Positions 39,962-48,937 of a DNA stretch of 64,000 nucleotides are shown one piece after another. The notes under the pieces were generated by a model. That model did not search any database. It was not told the DNA's origin and was given only the letters and a program-made list of their open reading frames with translations. The position numbers and the translations under genes were made by a program. This DNA comes from Palsa-504 sp963742795 (GTDB lineage Bacteria > Actinomycetota > Actinomycetes > Streptosporangiales > Streptosporangiaceae): positions 67,523 to 131,522 of the forward strand of contig CAVUNL010000017.1 of assembly GCA_963742795.1 (NCBI GenBank), read 5' to 3'. Every line of letters begins with the position of its first letter. Position 1 is the stretch's first letter.

Positions 39962-41430
39962 CCGGGCGGGCGCGGGCGGGTCTCCGGCGGCACTGGGGGT
40001 TCGGGCTGCTGCTGGTGCTGGCGGCCGGACTGCGGGTGATCGTGTTGCTGGCTTATCATCCGGCGCTGATCTTCCCGGACAGCGTGCGGTACCTGCAGTA
40101 CGCGCAGCGCTTCGCCGGCGGGCGGTGGACGGTGGACGGACTGCGGCAGAGCGGGTATTCGGTGCTGCTCATCCCGGTCATGCTGCTACATGATCTGTGG
40201 TTGATCTCGCTGGTGCAGCATCTGGTCGGGCTGGCCACGGGTGTGCTGGTGTACGCGGTGCTAGTGCGGTTCGGGGCGCGGACACCGATCGCGGCGCTGG
40301 CCGCGGTTCCGGTGCTGTTCGATCCGCTGGAGCTGGTGCTCGAGCAGTACGTGCTGAGCGACACGTGGACGGTGTTCCTGCTGGTGGCGGCGCTGGTCGT
40401 GCTGGTCTGGCCACGGGCGGGCGGAGGGTGGCGGACGGCGGCGGCGTGCGGGCTGCTGCTCGGGGTGGCGGTGACGTTCCGGGACGAAGAGCTGGTCATG
40501 ATCGTTCCGGCTGCCCTCTACGTCGTCGTTACGGGGCGCCCGTGGCGTCGGCTGGGGGCGCTGGCGGGCTGTTTCCTGATCCCGGTGGGCGCGTATCTCG
40601 GGTGGTTCGGGGCCTCGCACGCGGAGCCGGGGTTCACCACGTTCAGCGGCGCGTTCCTGTACGGGCGGGTGGCGGACTTCGCCTCGTGCCAGGGGCTGAA
40701 CTTGCCCAGCTACGAGCGGCCGCTCTGCCCGGCTCAGCCGCCCGCGCAGCGCAACGCCGACTTCTACACCTGGGATCCGCGGTCGCCGCAGTGGACGTTC
40801 CGGCCGCCGGCGGGGATGTCGCGGGACGCGGTGGTGCGCGACTTCGGCCTGCGGATCCTGCGGCATCAGCCGCTGGCCTACGCCGAGGCGGCGGGACGGG
40901 ACTTCCTGTACGGGTTCTCGCCGGTGCGCGGAGCCGGGCCGGAGCGCTATTCGCCGGCGTACCTGCAGTTCCGCCCCTACATCCGGCCCGACCGGCAGGC
41001 TGACGCGTCGATCGGAGCGCTCGGCTATCCGCCGCCGGCCGTCCGCGTCAGCCTGGCGAGCTTCCTGACCGGGTACGGGCGCTGGTTCTACGTGCCGGGA
41101 CCGGTGTTCGCGGGCGGGCTGGTACTGGCCCTGGCGGGCGTTATCGCCGGCTCGCGCCGCCGGGACAAGCGGGCCAGCGCGGGGCTGCTGTTCACGGCGA
41201 GCGCGGTGCTGGTCCTCATTCCGCCGGCGCTGTTCGCCACCTTTGACTGGCGGTACCAGTTGCCGCAGCTGACGCTGATCCTGGTCGCGGCGGTGATCGG
41301 CGGAAGGCTTCTTAGGCCGCCTCGGAAACCCAGCGACGGTATAGCTCCACGAAGGCTGGCGCGTTACACGGCTAGTGCTGGCACACGGTCCCGCTGCGCG
41401 GGACGGCCAGGTCGATCAGGTAGTCGCTGA
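39943..41430 (+). CDS. Polytopic GT-C-like (family 39-type) membrane glycosyltransferase
   Basis: A ~495-residue membrane protein from GTG 39943. GLRRHWGFGLLLVLAAGLRV and VIVLLAYHPALIFPDSVRYL form the first helix and an acidic first loop, as in GT-C enzymes. Many helices follow, then a periplasmic stretch (CQGLNLPSYERPLCPAQPPA, FYTWDPRSPQWTFRPP) and a final FDWRYQLPQLTLILVAAVIG. It is a full-length paralogue of the frameshifted gene at 2394-3910. The last ~35 residues are low complexity and overlap the convergent TAP gene. Donor and acceptor unknown. Confidence 0.78.
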   Translation: MGRGALTGRARAGLRRHWGFGLLLVLAAGLRVIVLLAYHPALIFPDSVRYLQYAQRFAGGRWTVDGLRQSGYSVLLIPVMLLHDLWLISLVQHLVGLATGVLVYAVLVRFGARTPIAALAAVPVLFDPLELVLEQYVLSDTWTVFLLVAALVVLVWPRAGGGWRTAAACGLLLGVAVTFRDEELVMIVPAALYVVVTGRPWRRLGALAGCFLIPVGAYLGWFGASHAEPGFTTFSGAFLYGRVADFASCQGLNLPSYERPLCPAQPPAQRNADFYTWDPRSPQWTFRPPAGMSRDAVVRDFGLRILRHQPLAYAEAAGRDFLYGFSPVRGAGPERYSPAYLQFRPYIRPDRQADASIGALGYPPPAVRVSLASFLTGYGRWFYVPGPVFAGGLVLALAGVIAGSRRRDKRASAGLLFTASAVLVLIPPALFATFDWRYQLPQLTLILVAAVIGGRLLRPPRKPSDGIAPRRLARYTASAGTRSRCAGRPGRSGSR

Positions 41431-42888
41431 CGATGGTGTCGATGCAGGCGCTGCCCTCACCGTAGGCCGTGTGACCATCGCTGTTCCAGCCGAGCAGCAC
41501 GCCGGAGGCCAGGTCAGCGGCCATGGCCTCGGCCCAGTGGTAGGGCGTGGCCGGGTCGCGCAGCGTGCCGACGACCAGGATGGGCGGCGCGCCGGCTGCC
41601 TTAATGCGCGGCTGCGGGTAGGACTCGACGGGCCAGTAGGCGCAGGCCAGGCTGCCCAGACGAGGGCCGCGCCGAACATCGGGGCGGCCTCTTCCGCCGC
41701 CGAGGCCGCGGACCGCCAGGGGGCCAGGGAGCGCGGCCAGGGCCGGTCCAGGCAGTCGATGGCGGTGACCGCGTTGGCCAGCGTGCTGTAGGTCCCGTTG
41801 GGGTTACGCCCGTAGAGCTTGTTGGCCAGGTCCACGAGCCCGGTGCCGTCGCCGGTGAACGCGCTGGCCAGCGCGGCCTTCAGGATGGGCCAGCTCGACC
41901 GGCTGTACAGGGCGTCGGCCACGCCGTAGAGCAGCATCGCACCGTCGGCGACCTGCCCGTCGTCCAGCCGCCTGGCCAGGGGGGCGGAGTTGGCCCGGGT
42001 AATCAGCGCCTCGACCTTGGCCTCCCCGCCGGCGACCGAGCCCCCCGCCGAGCCCCCCGCCGAGCCCACGAGCGGGCAGCCCGGCGCGGCCAGGCACCAC
42101 GCCGCGAACGACCCGAACGCCCTCTGGAACCCCTGCGCCTGCGCGATCGTCGCGTTCAGCGAGGACGTGGCCGGGTCGACGGAACCGTCCAGGACCAGCG
42201 CCCGCACGCGGCGCGGGAACAATTGCGCGTACCACGCACCAAGGTACGTTCCGTATGACTTTCCCAAGTAAGTGAGCCGGGATTCGCCGAGTGCGGCCCG
42301 CAGTACGTCCATGTCCCGTGCCGCGTTGGGCGTGCCGACGTAGGGCAGCAGGGCGGCGGAGTTACGTTCGCACTGGGCGGCGAACTGCTTGCTGGCGGCG
42401 ACCACGCGGGCGAGCTGGGCGGGGTCGGAGGGTTCGTCATCGATGGCGAAGAAGGTATCAAGCTGCGGGCCGTTCTCGCAGTTCGGCGCGGGCTGGCTGG
42501 CGCCCGCGCCGCGCGGGTCGAAGCCCACGATGTCGAACCGGGCCAGCACCGCGGCGGGGAACTCCAGGCGGGCGCCGAGCGCGTACTGCGCACCGGACCC
42601 GCCCGGCCCGCCCGGGTTGATGACCAGCGTGCCGACCCGGTGCGCCGGGTCGGCGGCGGGCAGCTTGACCAACGGCAGGGTGAACCGCGGGACGTCCGGC
42701 TTGGCGTAGTCGAACGGCACGACGAGCTGGGCGCACTCGAAGCCGCCGTCGCAGGGCTGCCAGTCCAGGTGCTGCGCGTAGTACGCGGCCAGCGTGCTGG
42801 GCTCGGCGGACGGAGCGGGCGCGGGCGTGCCCGAGCAGGCGGTGAGCGCGAGGACGACGGCGGCGACCGCCCAGATCGCCCGGCGCAG
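41372..42888 (-). pseudogene. TAP-like secreted alpha/beta hydrolase (lipoprotein peptidase), frameshifted
   Basis: The product is a tripeptidyl-aminopeptidase-like lipoprotein. ALTACSG is a lipobox; PFDYAKPDVPRFTLPLVKLP, LVINPGGPGGSGAQYALG, DIVGFDPRGAGASQPAPNC and LTYLGKSYGTYLGAWYAQLF (nucleophile Ser in GKSYG) follow. Near 41655-41670 the frame shifts; the other frame gives APPILVVGTLRDPATPYHWA and WNSDGHTAYGEGSACIDTIV, the TAP C-terminal block with catalytic Asp and His, ending at 41372. The N-terminus has no ATG/GTG before the signal sequence; CTG 42888, four bases after the RicT stop, is the only near start. Possible CTG start or another indel. Confidence 0.8.
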
Positions 42889-42892
42889 GGAG

Positions 42893-43738
42893 TTATGCGT
42901 CCGGCCCGGTCCGCGGCTTGACGTGCATCTCCTCGTAGGCCTTCCGTGATCCGCACACGCTGGCCTTGGGACAGGCGTGTGCCCGGCCGTCCGCGGACAG
43001 CTTGACCACCACGGTGTCCGAGGGGACGTTGTGGCCGACGACCGTGCCCGCGCCTTCGGGGGTGGTGACGGTGCTGCCGACCGGCGGGGCGTCCTTGCGG
43101 AAGTCCTGGTACAAGGGGTGTTCGTACTTCAGGCAGCACATCAGCCGGCCGCAGGCCCCGGCGATGCGCAGCGGGTTGACCGGCAGGTCCTGGTCCTTGG
43201 CCATGCGGACCGAGACCGGCTCAAAGTCCTTGAGGAACGTGGCGCAGCACAGGTCGCGCCCGCACGGGCCGATCCCGCCCTGCAGCCGGGCCTCGTCGCG
43301 CGGACCGATCTGGCGCAGCTCGACCCTGGCCTTCAGCCGTCCGCCCAGGTCGCGGACCAGCGCGCGGAAGTCGACCCGGTGCGGCGCGCTGAAGTAGACG
43401 ATGAACACGTTCTCCGGCCCGATGTAGTCCACCGCGGTGACCTTCATCGGCAGCTGGTGCTCGCGGACCAGCCGGCGCGCGGCCAGCCGCCCCTCGGCCC
43501 GGCGGCGGCGGTTCTCTTCGTCCCGGGCCAGGTCATCGTCGGTGGCCAGGCCCGCGCAGACCGGCAGCCCGCCGATCTCCTCGCTCACCCACTGCGGCGC
43601 CCACACGCACTCGGCCACCTCGGGCCCGGAGTCGGTGGGCACGAGCACCTTGTCCCCGATGCCCGGCGTGTACGCGCCCGGATCCAGGTAATACAGCCGA
43701 CCGTAGCGCTCGAAGCTCACCGCCATCATCATGCCCAC
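42893..43738 (-). CDS. PSP1-domain protein (RicT/YaaT-like)
   Basis: A 281-residue cytosolic protein. VPTDSGPEVAECVWAPQWV, KVTAVDYIGPENVFIVYFSA and HRVDFRALVRDLGGRLKARV belong to the PSP1 domain. The Cys-rich GGIGPCGRDLCCATFLKDF and IAGACGRLMCCLKYEHPLY are the RicT hallmark that binds an iron-sulfur cluster in the Bacillus RicAFT complex, which controls RNase Y-dependent processing. Its position near holB and tmk is the usual bacterial arrangement. Several ATGs (43738, 43732, 43729, 43726) can serve as start. The TAP gene follows immediately. Confidence 0.88.
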   Translation of the reverse strand: MGMMMAVSFERYGRLYYLDPGAYTPGIGDKVLVPTDSGPEVAECVWAPQWVSEEIGGLPVCAGLATDDDLARDEENRRRRAEGRLAARRLVREHQLPMKVTAVDYIGPENVFIVYFSAPHRVDFRALVRDLGGRLKARVELRQIGPRDEARLQGGIGPCGRDLCCATFLKDFEPVSVRMAKDQDLPVNPLRIAGACGRLMCCLKYEHPLYQDFRKDAPPVGSTVTTPEGAGTVVGHNVPSDTVVVKLSADGRAHACPKASVCGSRKAYEEMHVKPRTGPDA

Positions 43739-43792
43739 AAGGTCAGACTACGGTGCCCAGGCGCCGCTGAGCCCGGTCGGGCCATCCCGGAC

Positions 43793-44110
43793 TTACCAGG
43801 CGATGATGAGCATCGGGTTATTGGGCAGGTGAGGCTGCGTGATCGGCAACCGGTGCAGGGCTCCGTGGCCGATCCACCCGATGATGAACCCGCCGTCCAC
43901 CGCGTAGGAGACGAGCAGGTGCTGCCCGCTGGGGTCGGCGGCGAGCCAGACCTGCCGAGGGTCTCCGCCGAACCCCTGGGCTCGCGACACGCGGTAGTCG
44001 ACGCTTCGCACGGCTCCGGTGACGGCCGAGACGTCCTCGACGGTGAGTTCTGGCCGTTCACTCGCGGAACAGCGCGGCGATGGGAGCCACAGGCGGGTCC
44101 GCTGCGGGTT
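43793..44110 (-). pseudogene. C-terminal remnant of an unidentified protein
   Basis: The frame gives RLWLPSPRCSASERPELTVE, then QGFGGDPRQVWLAADPSGQH, LLVSYAVDGGFIIGWIG and LPNNPMLIIAW before a stop at 43793. The aromatic, Trp/Gly-rich strands resemble a beta-propeller-like C-terminus. No start codon fits upstream of ~44011. It is probably a truncated gene between RicT and the AbiEi-like gene. Confidence 0.35.
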
Positions 44111-44255
44111 CCGCCGGCACGAGGCGTCTGTTTCTCACCGCTTCCGCCCATCCGGTAGCAGGCTCAGGAACCGAAGTATGTCCCATGCCTGTTGCACGAA
44201 CCACGGACCGTTCGGTTGCCCGGTTTTGTCATAACCGGGTGTCATGCTCTGTGCT

Positions 44256-45245
44256 ATGCCAGTTACAGCGCGCATCGACGGCCTGGGTGAGCTCCTGGAC
44301 CAGCAGTTCTCGGTGGCCAGCCGCGGGCAGCTGCTGGGCCTGGGCATGAAGGACACCGCCATGCGCTGGCGGATCCGGGCGGGCGGCCCGTGGCAGGCGC
44401 TGCTGCCCGGCGTGTACCTCGGCCTGACCGGGGCACCGAACCTGCCGCAGAAGGAGATGGCGGCGCTGCTCTACGCCGGGCCGGGCAGCCTCATCACCGG
44501 GCCCGTGGCGCTGATGCACCATGGGCTGCGCAGTCCGGTGGTGCTGGAGACGGTGGATCTGCTGGTACCGGCCGGACGGCAGCGACACAGCACCGGGTTT
44601 GTCCGGCTGCACCGCACGTATCGCCTGCCGTCGCGGTTCGTCGCCAGCGGCCCCGTGCGGTTCGTGCCGGTGACGCGGGCGGTGGCGGATACCGCGCGGA
44701 TGCTGGGCGACGTCCGGGACGTTCGGGCCGTGGTGGCCGATGCGGTGCAGCGGGAGCGGTGCACCGTGGCTGGCCTGGCTGCGGAGCTCAAGGAGGGGCC
44801 GGTGCAGGGGTCAGCGACGTTCCGTTCGGTGCTCGGGGAGGTGGCCGAGGGCATCAGGTCGACCGCCGAGGGGGACCTGCGGGATGTCATCCGGGCCGCA
44901 CGATTGCCGGCACCGCTGTACAACGCGTCGCTGTATGCCGGCGATGTGTTCATCGCCCGGCCCGATGCGTGGTGGCCGGAGGCGGGGGTGGCAGCGGAAG
45001 CGGACTCCTACGAGTGGCACCTGTCGCCCGCGGACGCGGACCGGACGCGGATGCGCCATGACGTTATGTGCGCGACCGGCATCATTCCGTTGCACTTTTC
45101 GCCGCGACAGATCCGGCGGGAGCCGGCGGAGGTGGTTCGGCTGATCAGGGGCGCGCTGAAGCGGGGCCTCCAGCGTCCCGTGCTTCCCATTCGCACCATC
45201 CCTTGCCCGGAGAGTCCCGTGGCGGGCCGGGGAGGAACAGCATGA
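44256..45245 (+). CDS. AbiEi-type antitoxin-domain protein
   Basis: A 329-residue protein whose N-terminus has the winged helix of type IV toxin-antitoxin AbiEi proteins: DGLGELLDQQFSVASRGQLL, GMKDTAMRWRIRAGGPWQAL, LPGVYLGLTG. The C-terminal part (SPVVLETVDLLVPAGRQRHS, VPVTRAVADTARMLGDVRDV, AEADSYEWHLSPADADRTRM) resembles the DUF559/Vsr-like nuclease-fold domain that accompanies this N-terminus in many orphan actinobacterial proteins. No AbiEii nucleotidyltransferase toxin is adjacent, so it is an orphan. ATG 44256 is used. Confidence 0.72.
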   Translation: MPVTARIDGLGELLDQQFSVASRGQLLGLGMKDTAMRWRIRAGGPWQALLPGVYLGLTGAPNLPQKEMAALLYAGPGSLITGPVALMHHGLRSPVVLETVDLLVPAGRQRHSTGFVRLHRTYRLPSRFVASGPVRFVPVTRAVADTARMLGDVRDVRAVVADAVQRERCTVAGLAAELKEGPVQGSATFRSVLGEVAEGIRSTAEGDLRDVIRAARLPAPLYNASLYAGDVFIARPDAWWPEAGVAAEADSYEWHLSPADADRTRMRHDVMCATGIIPLHFSPRQIRREPAEVVRLIRGALKRGLQRPVLPIRTIPCPESPVAGRGGTA

Positions 45246-45484
45246 ATGTGGCACCGTGATGGGAAGACCCATCAGAATGCGGCATCCATGACGTCGGGGA
45301 CGGCTCCGGCGCGGGGCGCTTGGGGCGTGGGGGGCGGATGGTGTGGGCGGGGCGGGGCGGGGCGGGCCAAGCGGGCGGAGCGGGCGGAGCGGGCGGAGCG
45401 GGCGAAGCGGGCGCCGGGCGCGGCCAGACGGGATGGGACGGGACGGCGGGACGGGGCGGGGCGGGGCGGCGGGCGCGGCGGAGG
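45246..45484. repeat. G-rich low-complexity region with 9-bp minisatellite
   Basis: From 45371 a 9-bp unit GCGGGCGGA repeats about five times with slight variants, flanked by GGGGCGGGGCGGGGCGGG-type runs on both sides. The region lies between the AbiEi-like gene and the 3' end of holB. No gene is visible. Confidence 0.8.
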
Positions 45485-46702
45485 TCAGCCTTCGGCGAGG
45501 GAGAGGGTCATGTCCTCGACGGCCAGCAGGGGGGCGACGTTGAGGGTGAGGCGCTCGCGGCAGTGCATGATGGCCTGCAGGCGGCGCAGCGTGGATTCCG
45601 GGGTCGACGCGGCGGCGACCGAGCGCAGGTCGGCCGGCCGGTCGCCGTTGGCCAGCTCGACGTCGGCGCCGACCTGGAGCATCAGCACATCGCGGTAGAA
45701 AACGGCCAGGTCGAGCAGGGCCTGGTCGAGCATGTCGCGCTTGACCCGGGTGGCGCGGGACTTCTGCCGGTCCTCCAGGTCCTTCATCGCGCCGGCCATG
45801 CCGCGCATAGCCTTGGCCACGCCCTTGCCAGTCGACCCCTCGCCGAACGCCCGGCGCAGCGCCTCCCGTTCCGGCTCGTCGAGTTCCTCGGTGACCGCCT
45901 TGGCCTCGTCCTCAGCGGTCCGGACCAGCGAAGCGGCCGCAGACAACGCGGGGCCCAGCGATACCGCCGCAAGCGGCACGCGCAGCACGTCGGCCCGGCG
46001 GGCGGCGGCCGAGGCGTCCAGGGCCAAGCGCCGGGCGCGGCCCACGTGTCCCTGCGCCGCGCGGGCCGCGGCCAGCGCGGCAGCGGGCTCGATTCCGTCC
46101 CGCGTCATCAGTACCTTAGCCACCGCAGCCGACGCCGGCACGACAAGCGTGACAACCCGGCACCGCGATCTGATCGTGGGCACCAGATCCTCGGCCGACG
46201 GCGCGCACAGCAGCCACACGGTCCGCGGCGTGGGTTCCTCGATGGCCTTGAGCAACGCGTTGGCGGCCTGCTCGGTGCACCGGTCGGCGTTCTCGAACAA
46301 CACGACCTGCCAGCGCCCGCCCGCGGGCGCGCCCGCGGCGCGCAGCACCAGGTCGCGGGTCTGCTTGACGCCGTAGGAGAGGCCCTCGGGGCGGACCAGC
46401 AGCAGGTCGGCGTGGGTTCCGGCCTGGACCTGGAGGCACGACGGGCACTGGCCACAGCCCCCGGACGGGCACAGCAGCGCGGCGGCGAAGGCCCGGGCCG
46501 CGACCGACCGGCCCGACCCGGGCGGCCCGGTGAACAGCCACGCGTGGGTCATCGCGCCGGGCTCCGGGCGCTCCCCGGCCAGCACCGCGGCGGCGGCCGC
46601 GGACGCCCGGCGCAGCTGGGCGACCACCGCGTCCTGCCCGGTCAGGTCCGCGAAGGGGGTGGCGGGCAGGCGGGCCGGGTCAGCGGAAGCGGGCGGGCTC
46701 AT
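45485..46702 (-). CDS. holB: DNA polymerase III subunit delta'
   Basis: A 405-residue clamp-loader subunit. ATPFADLTGQDAVVAQLRRA opens the AAA+ domain; AWLFTGPPGSGRSVAARAFA is the Walker A motif; CPSGGCGQCPSCLQVQAGTH the zinc-binding Cys cluster; ENADRCTEQAANALLKAIEE with TPRTVWLLCAPSAEDLVPTI and RSRC, the sensor/SRC motif. The C-terminal collar domain is helical. The start (46702) overlaps the end of the upstream tmk gene by 23 bases, so the two are translationally coupled, a common actinobacterial arrangement. Confidence 0.95.
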   Translation of the reverse strand: MSPPASADPARLPATPFADLTGQDAVVAQLRRASAAAAAVLAGERPEPGAMTHAWLFTGPPGSGRSVAARAFAAALLCPSGGCGQCPSCLQVQAGTHADLLLVRPEGLSYGVKQTRDLVLRAAGAPAGGRWQVVLFENADRCTEQAANALLKAIEEPTPRTVWLLCAPSAEDLVPTIRSRCRVVTLVVPASAAVAKVLMTRDGIEPAAALAAARAAQGHVGRARRLALDASAAARRADVLRVPLAAVSLGPALSAAASLVRTAEDEAKAVTEELDEPEREALRRAFGEGSTGKGVAKAMRGMAGAMKDLEDRQKSRATRVKRDMLDQALLDLAVFYRDVLMLQVGADVELANGDRPADLRSVAAASTPESTLRRLQAIMHCRERLTLNVAPLLAVEDMTLSLAEG

Positions 46703-48857
46703 CGGGTTCCCGGATCGCGGGGAAGTCGCCGGTGGCGGCCTCGGCCACCGAGGGGACTGGGTCGGGGAGCATGCCGCGGATCCGGTTCTGGATGTCGCGG
46801 GTGATCTCCTCTGGCGGCCGGTCCGCGTCGAGCACGAGGTAGCGCGAAGGGTCGGCCCGGGCCAGGGCCCGGAAACCGGCCCGGACCCGGAGGTGGAAGT
46901 CGGCGGGTTCGGCCTCGAGGCGGTCGGCCGAGCGGGTGCGGCGGCTCAGCCCGGCGATCGGGTCCATATCCAGCAGGACGGTCAGGTCCGGGACGCGCCC
47001 GCCGGTGGCCCACCAGTTGAACCGGGCGATCTCCTCGACCGGCAGGTTCCGCCCCGCGCCCTGGTAGGCCAGGGAGGAGTCCACGTACCGGTCGGTGATC
47101 ACGATCGCGCCGCGGTCCAGCGCGGGGGCGATGACCGAGGCCACGTGCTCGGCCCGGTCGGCGGCGTACATGAGCGCCTCGGCCTTCGGCGACATGCCGG
47201 TGTGCGCGGTGTCCAGCAGCAGCGCGCGCAGCCGCATCCCGACCTTGGTCGCGCCCGGCTCGTGCGTGGTCACCACGTCGTAGCCGAACTCCCGCAGCCA
47301 GATCGAGATCAGCCGGGCCTGGGTGGTCTTGCCCGAGCCCTCGCCGCCCTCGAACGCGATCAGCAGCCCCGGCGGCGGGCCGGGCGGCGGCGCGTGCCCG
47401 TTCAGGTGCGCCGGGGCCGGCGTCTCGTTGCGCACCGCGGCCAGCAGGTCCTCGCGCAGCGGCACGCCCTTGCGGTCGTCCATCTGCCGGTAGGCCCGCA
47501 CCCCGAGCAGGAACGCCACCACGGCGGCCAGCAGGATCACCACGTTCTGCCCGGCCGAGGCGTAGGTGACGTTGCCGATCTTGACGTTCCCGGTCCCGTT
47601 CACCGACGCGATCGCCCGGGTCAGGCCGACCGAGAGGGCCAGCGAGGCGGCGATGACGGTGATCAGGATGACCTGGATGGAGGACTGGAAGAAGGCGAAG
47701 ACCCGGCCGCGGGTGTCGTCGTCCACCTCGAGACCGACGATGGTGAAGCCGGTCGAGTACGCGATCCCGGACAGCGCGCCGAGCAGCACCACGAACAGGA
47801 CGACCGCGCCCAGGACCGGCACCAGGCCGATCAGCGCGAGCGGCACCGCGGCGGCCGCGATGCTGAGCCCGAACAGCCGACGGCGGCTGAAGTTGCCGAG
47901 CACCCTGGTGCCGACGACCATGCCCAGGGCCATGCCGACGAAGATCGCGGCGAAGACCAGGCCCCAGCCGACGCTGCCGCCGTGCAGCGTGTAGGTGATG
48001 TAGGTGAAGCCCAGGCCCACCACTACGCCGGCCCCGGCGAACGCGCCCACCATCCCGACCACCAGGCCGCGCACCACCGGGGTCTTCCCGATGAACCGCC
48101 AGCCCTCCCAGATGGACCGCAGCGTCGAGGGCACGGAGATCTTGTCGCTGGCGTGCCGTTTGGGTATCTCGCGGATGAAGTAGACGGTCAGCGCGGAGAT
48201 GAAGTACGAGGCGGCGTTGAAGTACAGGGCCAGGTCCACGTTGCTGGCGTGGAACAGCGGCGTGACCCGGCTGATCCCCTCGCTGACCAGGGCCAGCACG
48301 CTGAACAGGCCGGCCGCGAGCGGCGCGGTGCCGTACGTGGTGAGCAGGCTGAGCTGGTTGGCCCGTTCCAGCTTGTCCTTGGGCACCAGGTTCGGCACGG
48401 ACGCCGCGGTGGCCGGGTTCCAGAACTGGCTGGCCACGCCGGCCAGGAACTTGGCGACGTAGATCCAGGTCAGGTGGGGGAACAGGGGAATGGACAGGAA
48501 CAGCAGGCCGCGGATGACGTCGCCGACGATCATCGTCATCCGGCGGTCCAGCCGGTCCGCGAGCGCGCCGGCCAGCGGCCCGAACAGCAGCGCGGGAAGC
48601 AGCGTGGCCAGCCACACCCCGACGACGGCCGAGCCCTTGGCCGCCGCGCCGCCGGAGGCCAGCGAGGGCGCCAGCGCGGTCAGCGCGACGATGCTCAGCC
48701 AGTCGCCCAGACTCGACAGGGACAACGCGATCCACAGCCGGCGGAACGGCTTGATCGACAGGACCCCGGGTTCGCGGGCGTGATGGCGCCGCGCAGCGCC
48801 CCGTCCGGGCTGCCTCCGGTCGGCGCCACGCCCGTTGCCCCCGGCGCGGAAGTTCAC
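46680..48857 (-). CDS. tmk: Fused MFS transporter - thymidylate kinase
   Basis: A 725-residue bifunctional chain. Residues ~30-445 are a 12-helix major facilitator protein (FRRLWIALSLSSLGDWLSIV, GPLAGALADRLDRRMTMIVG, FWNPATAASVPNLVPKDKLE). From ~510 it is thymidylate kinase: LLIAFEGGEGSGKTTQARLI with P-loop, TTHEPGATKVGMRLRALLLD, YAADRAEHVASVIAPALDRG, AIVITDRYVDSSLAYQGAGR with the DRY/SS motif, and GLSRRTRSADRLEAEPADF. Such fusions occur in several actinobacterial lineages; the transported compound is unknown. It lies between topA and holB. Confidence 0.93.
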   Translation of the reverse strand: MNFRAGGNGRGADRRQPGRGAARRHHAREPGVLSIKPFRRLWIALSLSSLGDWLSIVALTALAPSLASGGAAAKGSAVVGVWLATLLPALLFGPLAGALADRLDRRMTMIVGDVIRGLLFLSIPLFPHLTWIYVAKFLAGVASQFWNPATAASVPNLVPKDKLERANQLSLLTTYGTAPLAAGLFSVLALVSEGISRVTPLFHASNVDLALYFNAASYFISALTVYFIREIPKRHASDKISVPSTLRSIWEGWRFIGKTPVVRGLVVGMVGAFAGAGVVVGLGFTYITYTLHGGSVGWGLVFAAIFVGMALGMVVGTRVLGNFSRRRLFGLSIAAAAVPLALIGLVPVLGAVVLFVVLLGALSGIAYSTGFTIVGLEVDDDTRGRVFAFFQSSIQVILITVIAASLALSVGLTRAIASVNGTGNVKIGNVTYASAGQNVVILLAAVVAFLLGVRAYRQMDDRKGVPLREDLLAAVRNETPAPAHLNGHAPPPGPPPGLLIAFEGGEGSGKTTQARLISIWLREFGYDVVTTHEPGATKVGMRLRALLLDTAHTGMSPKAEALMYAADRAEHVASVIAPALDRGAIVITDRYVDSSLAYQGAGRNLPVEEIARFNWWATGGRVPDLTVLLDMDPIAGLSRRTRSADRLEAEPADFHLRVRAGFRALARADPSRYLVLDADRPPEEITRDIQNRIRGMLPDPVPSVAEAATGDFPAIREPDEPARFR

Positions 48858-48937
48858 GGCGTAAAGCGTATCGGCACTGGTAGCCGCATAACTGGTTAGT
48901 CCTTGATCGTGATTTTAGGCTCGACCCCTGGGTGCGA

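Noticed and set aside
44256..45245. Complete AbiE toxin-antitoxin system
   Set aside because: Only the AbiEi-like half is present; no adjacent nucleotidyltransferase toxin. The nucleotidyltransferase-fold protein at 22304 is 21 kb away and unrelated by position.
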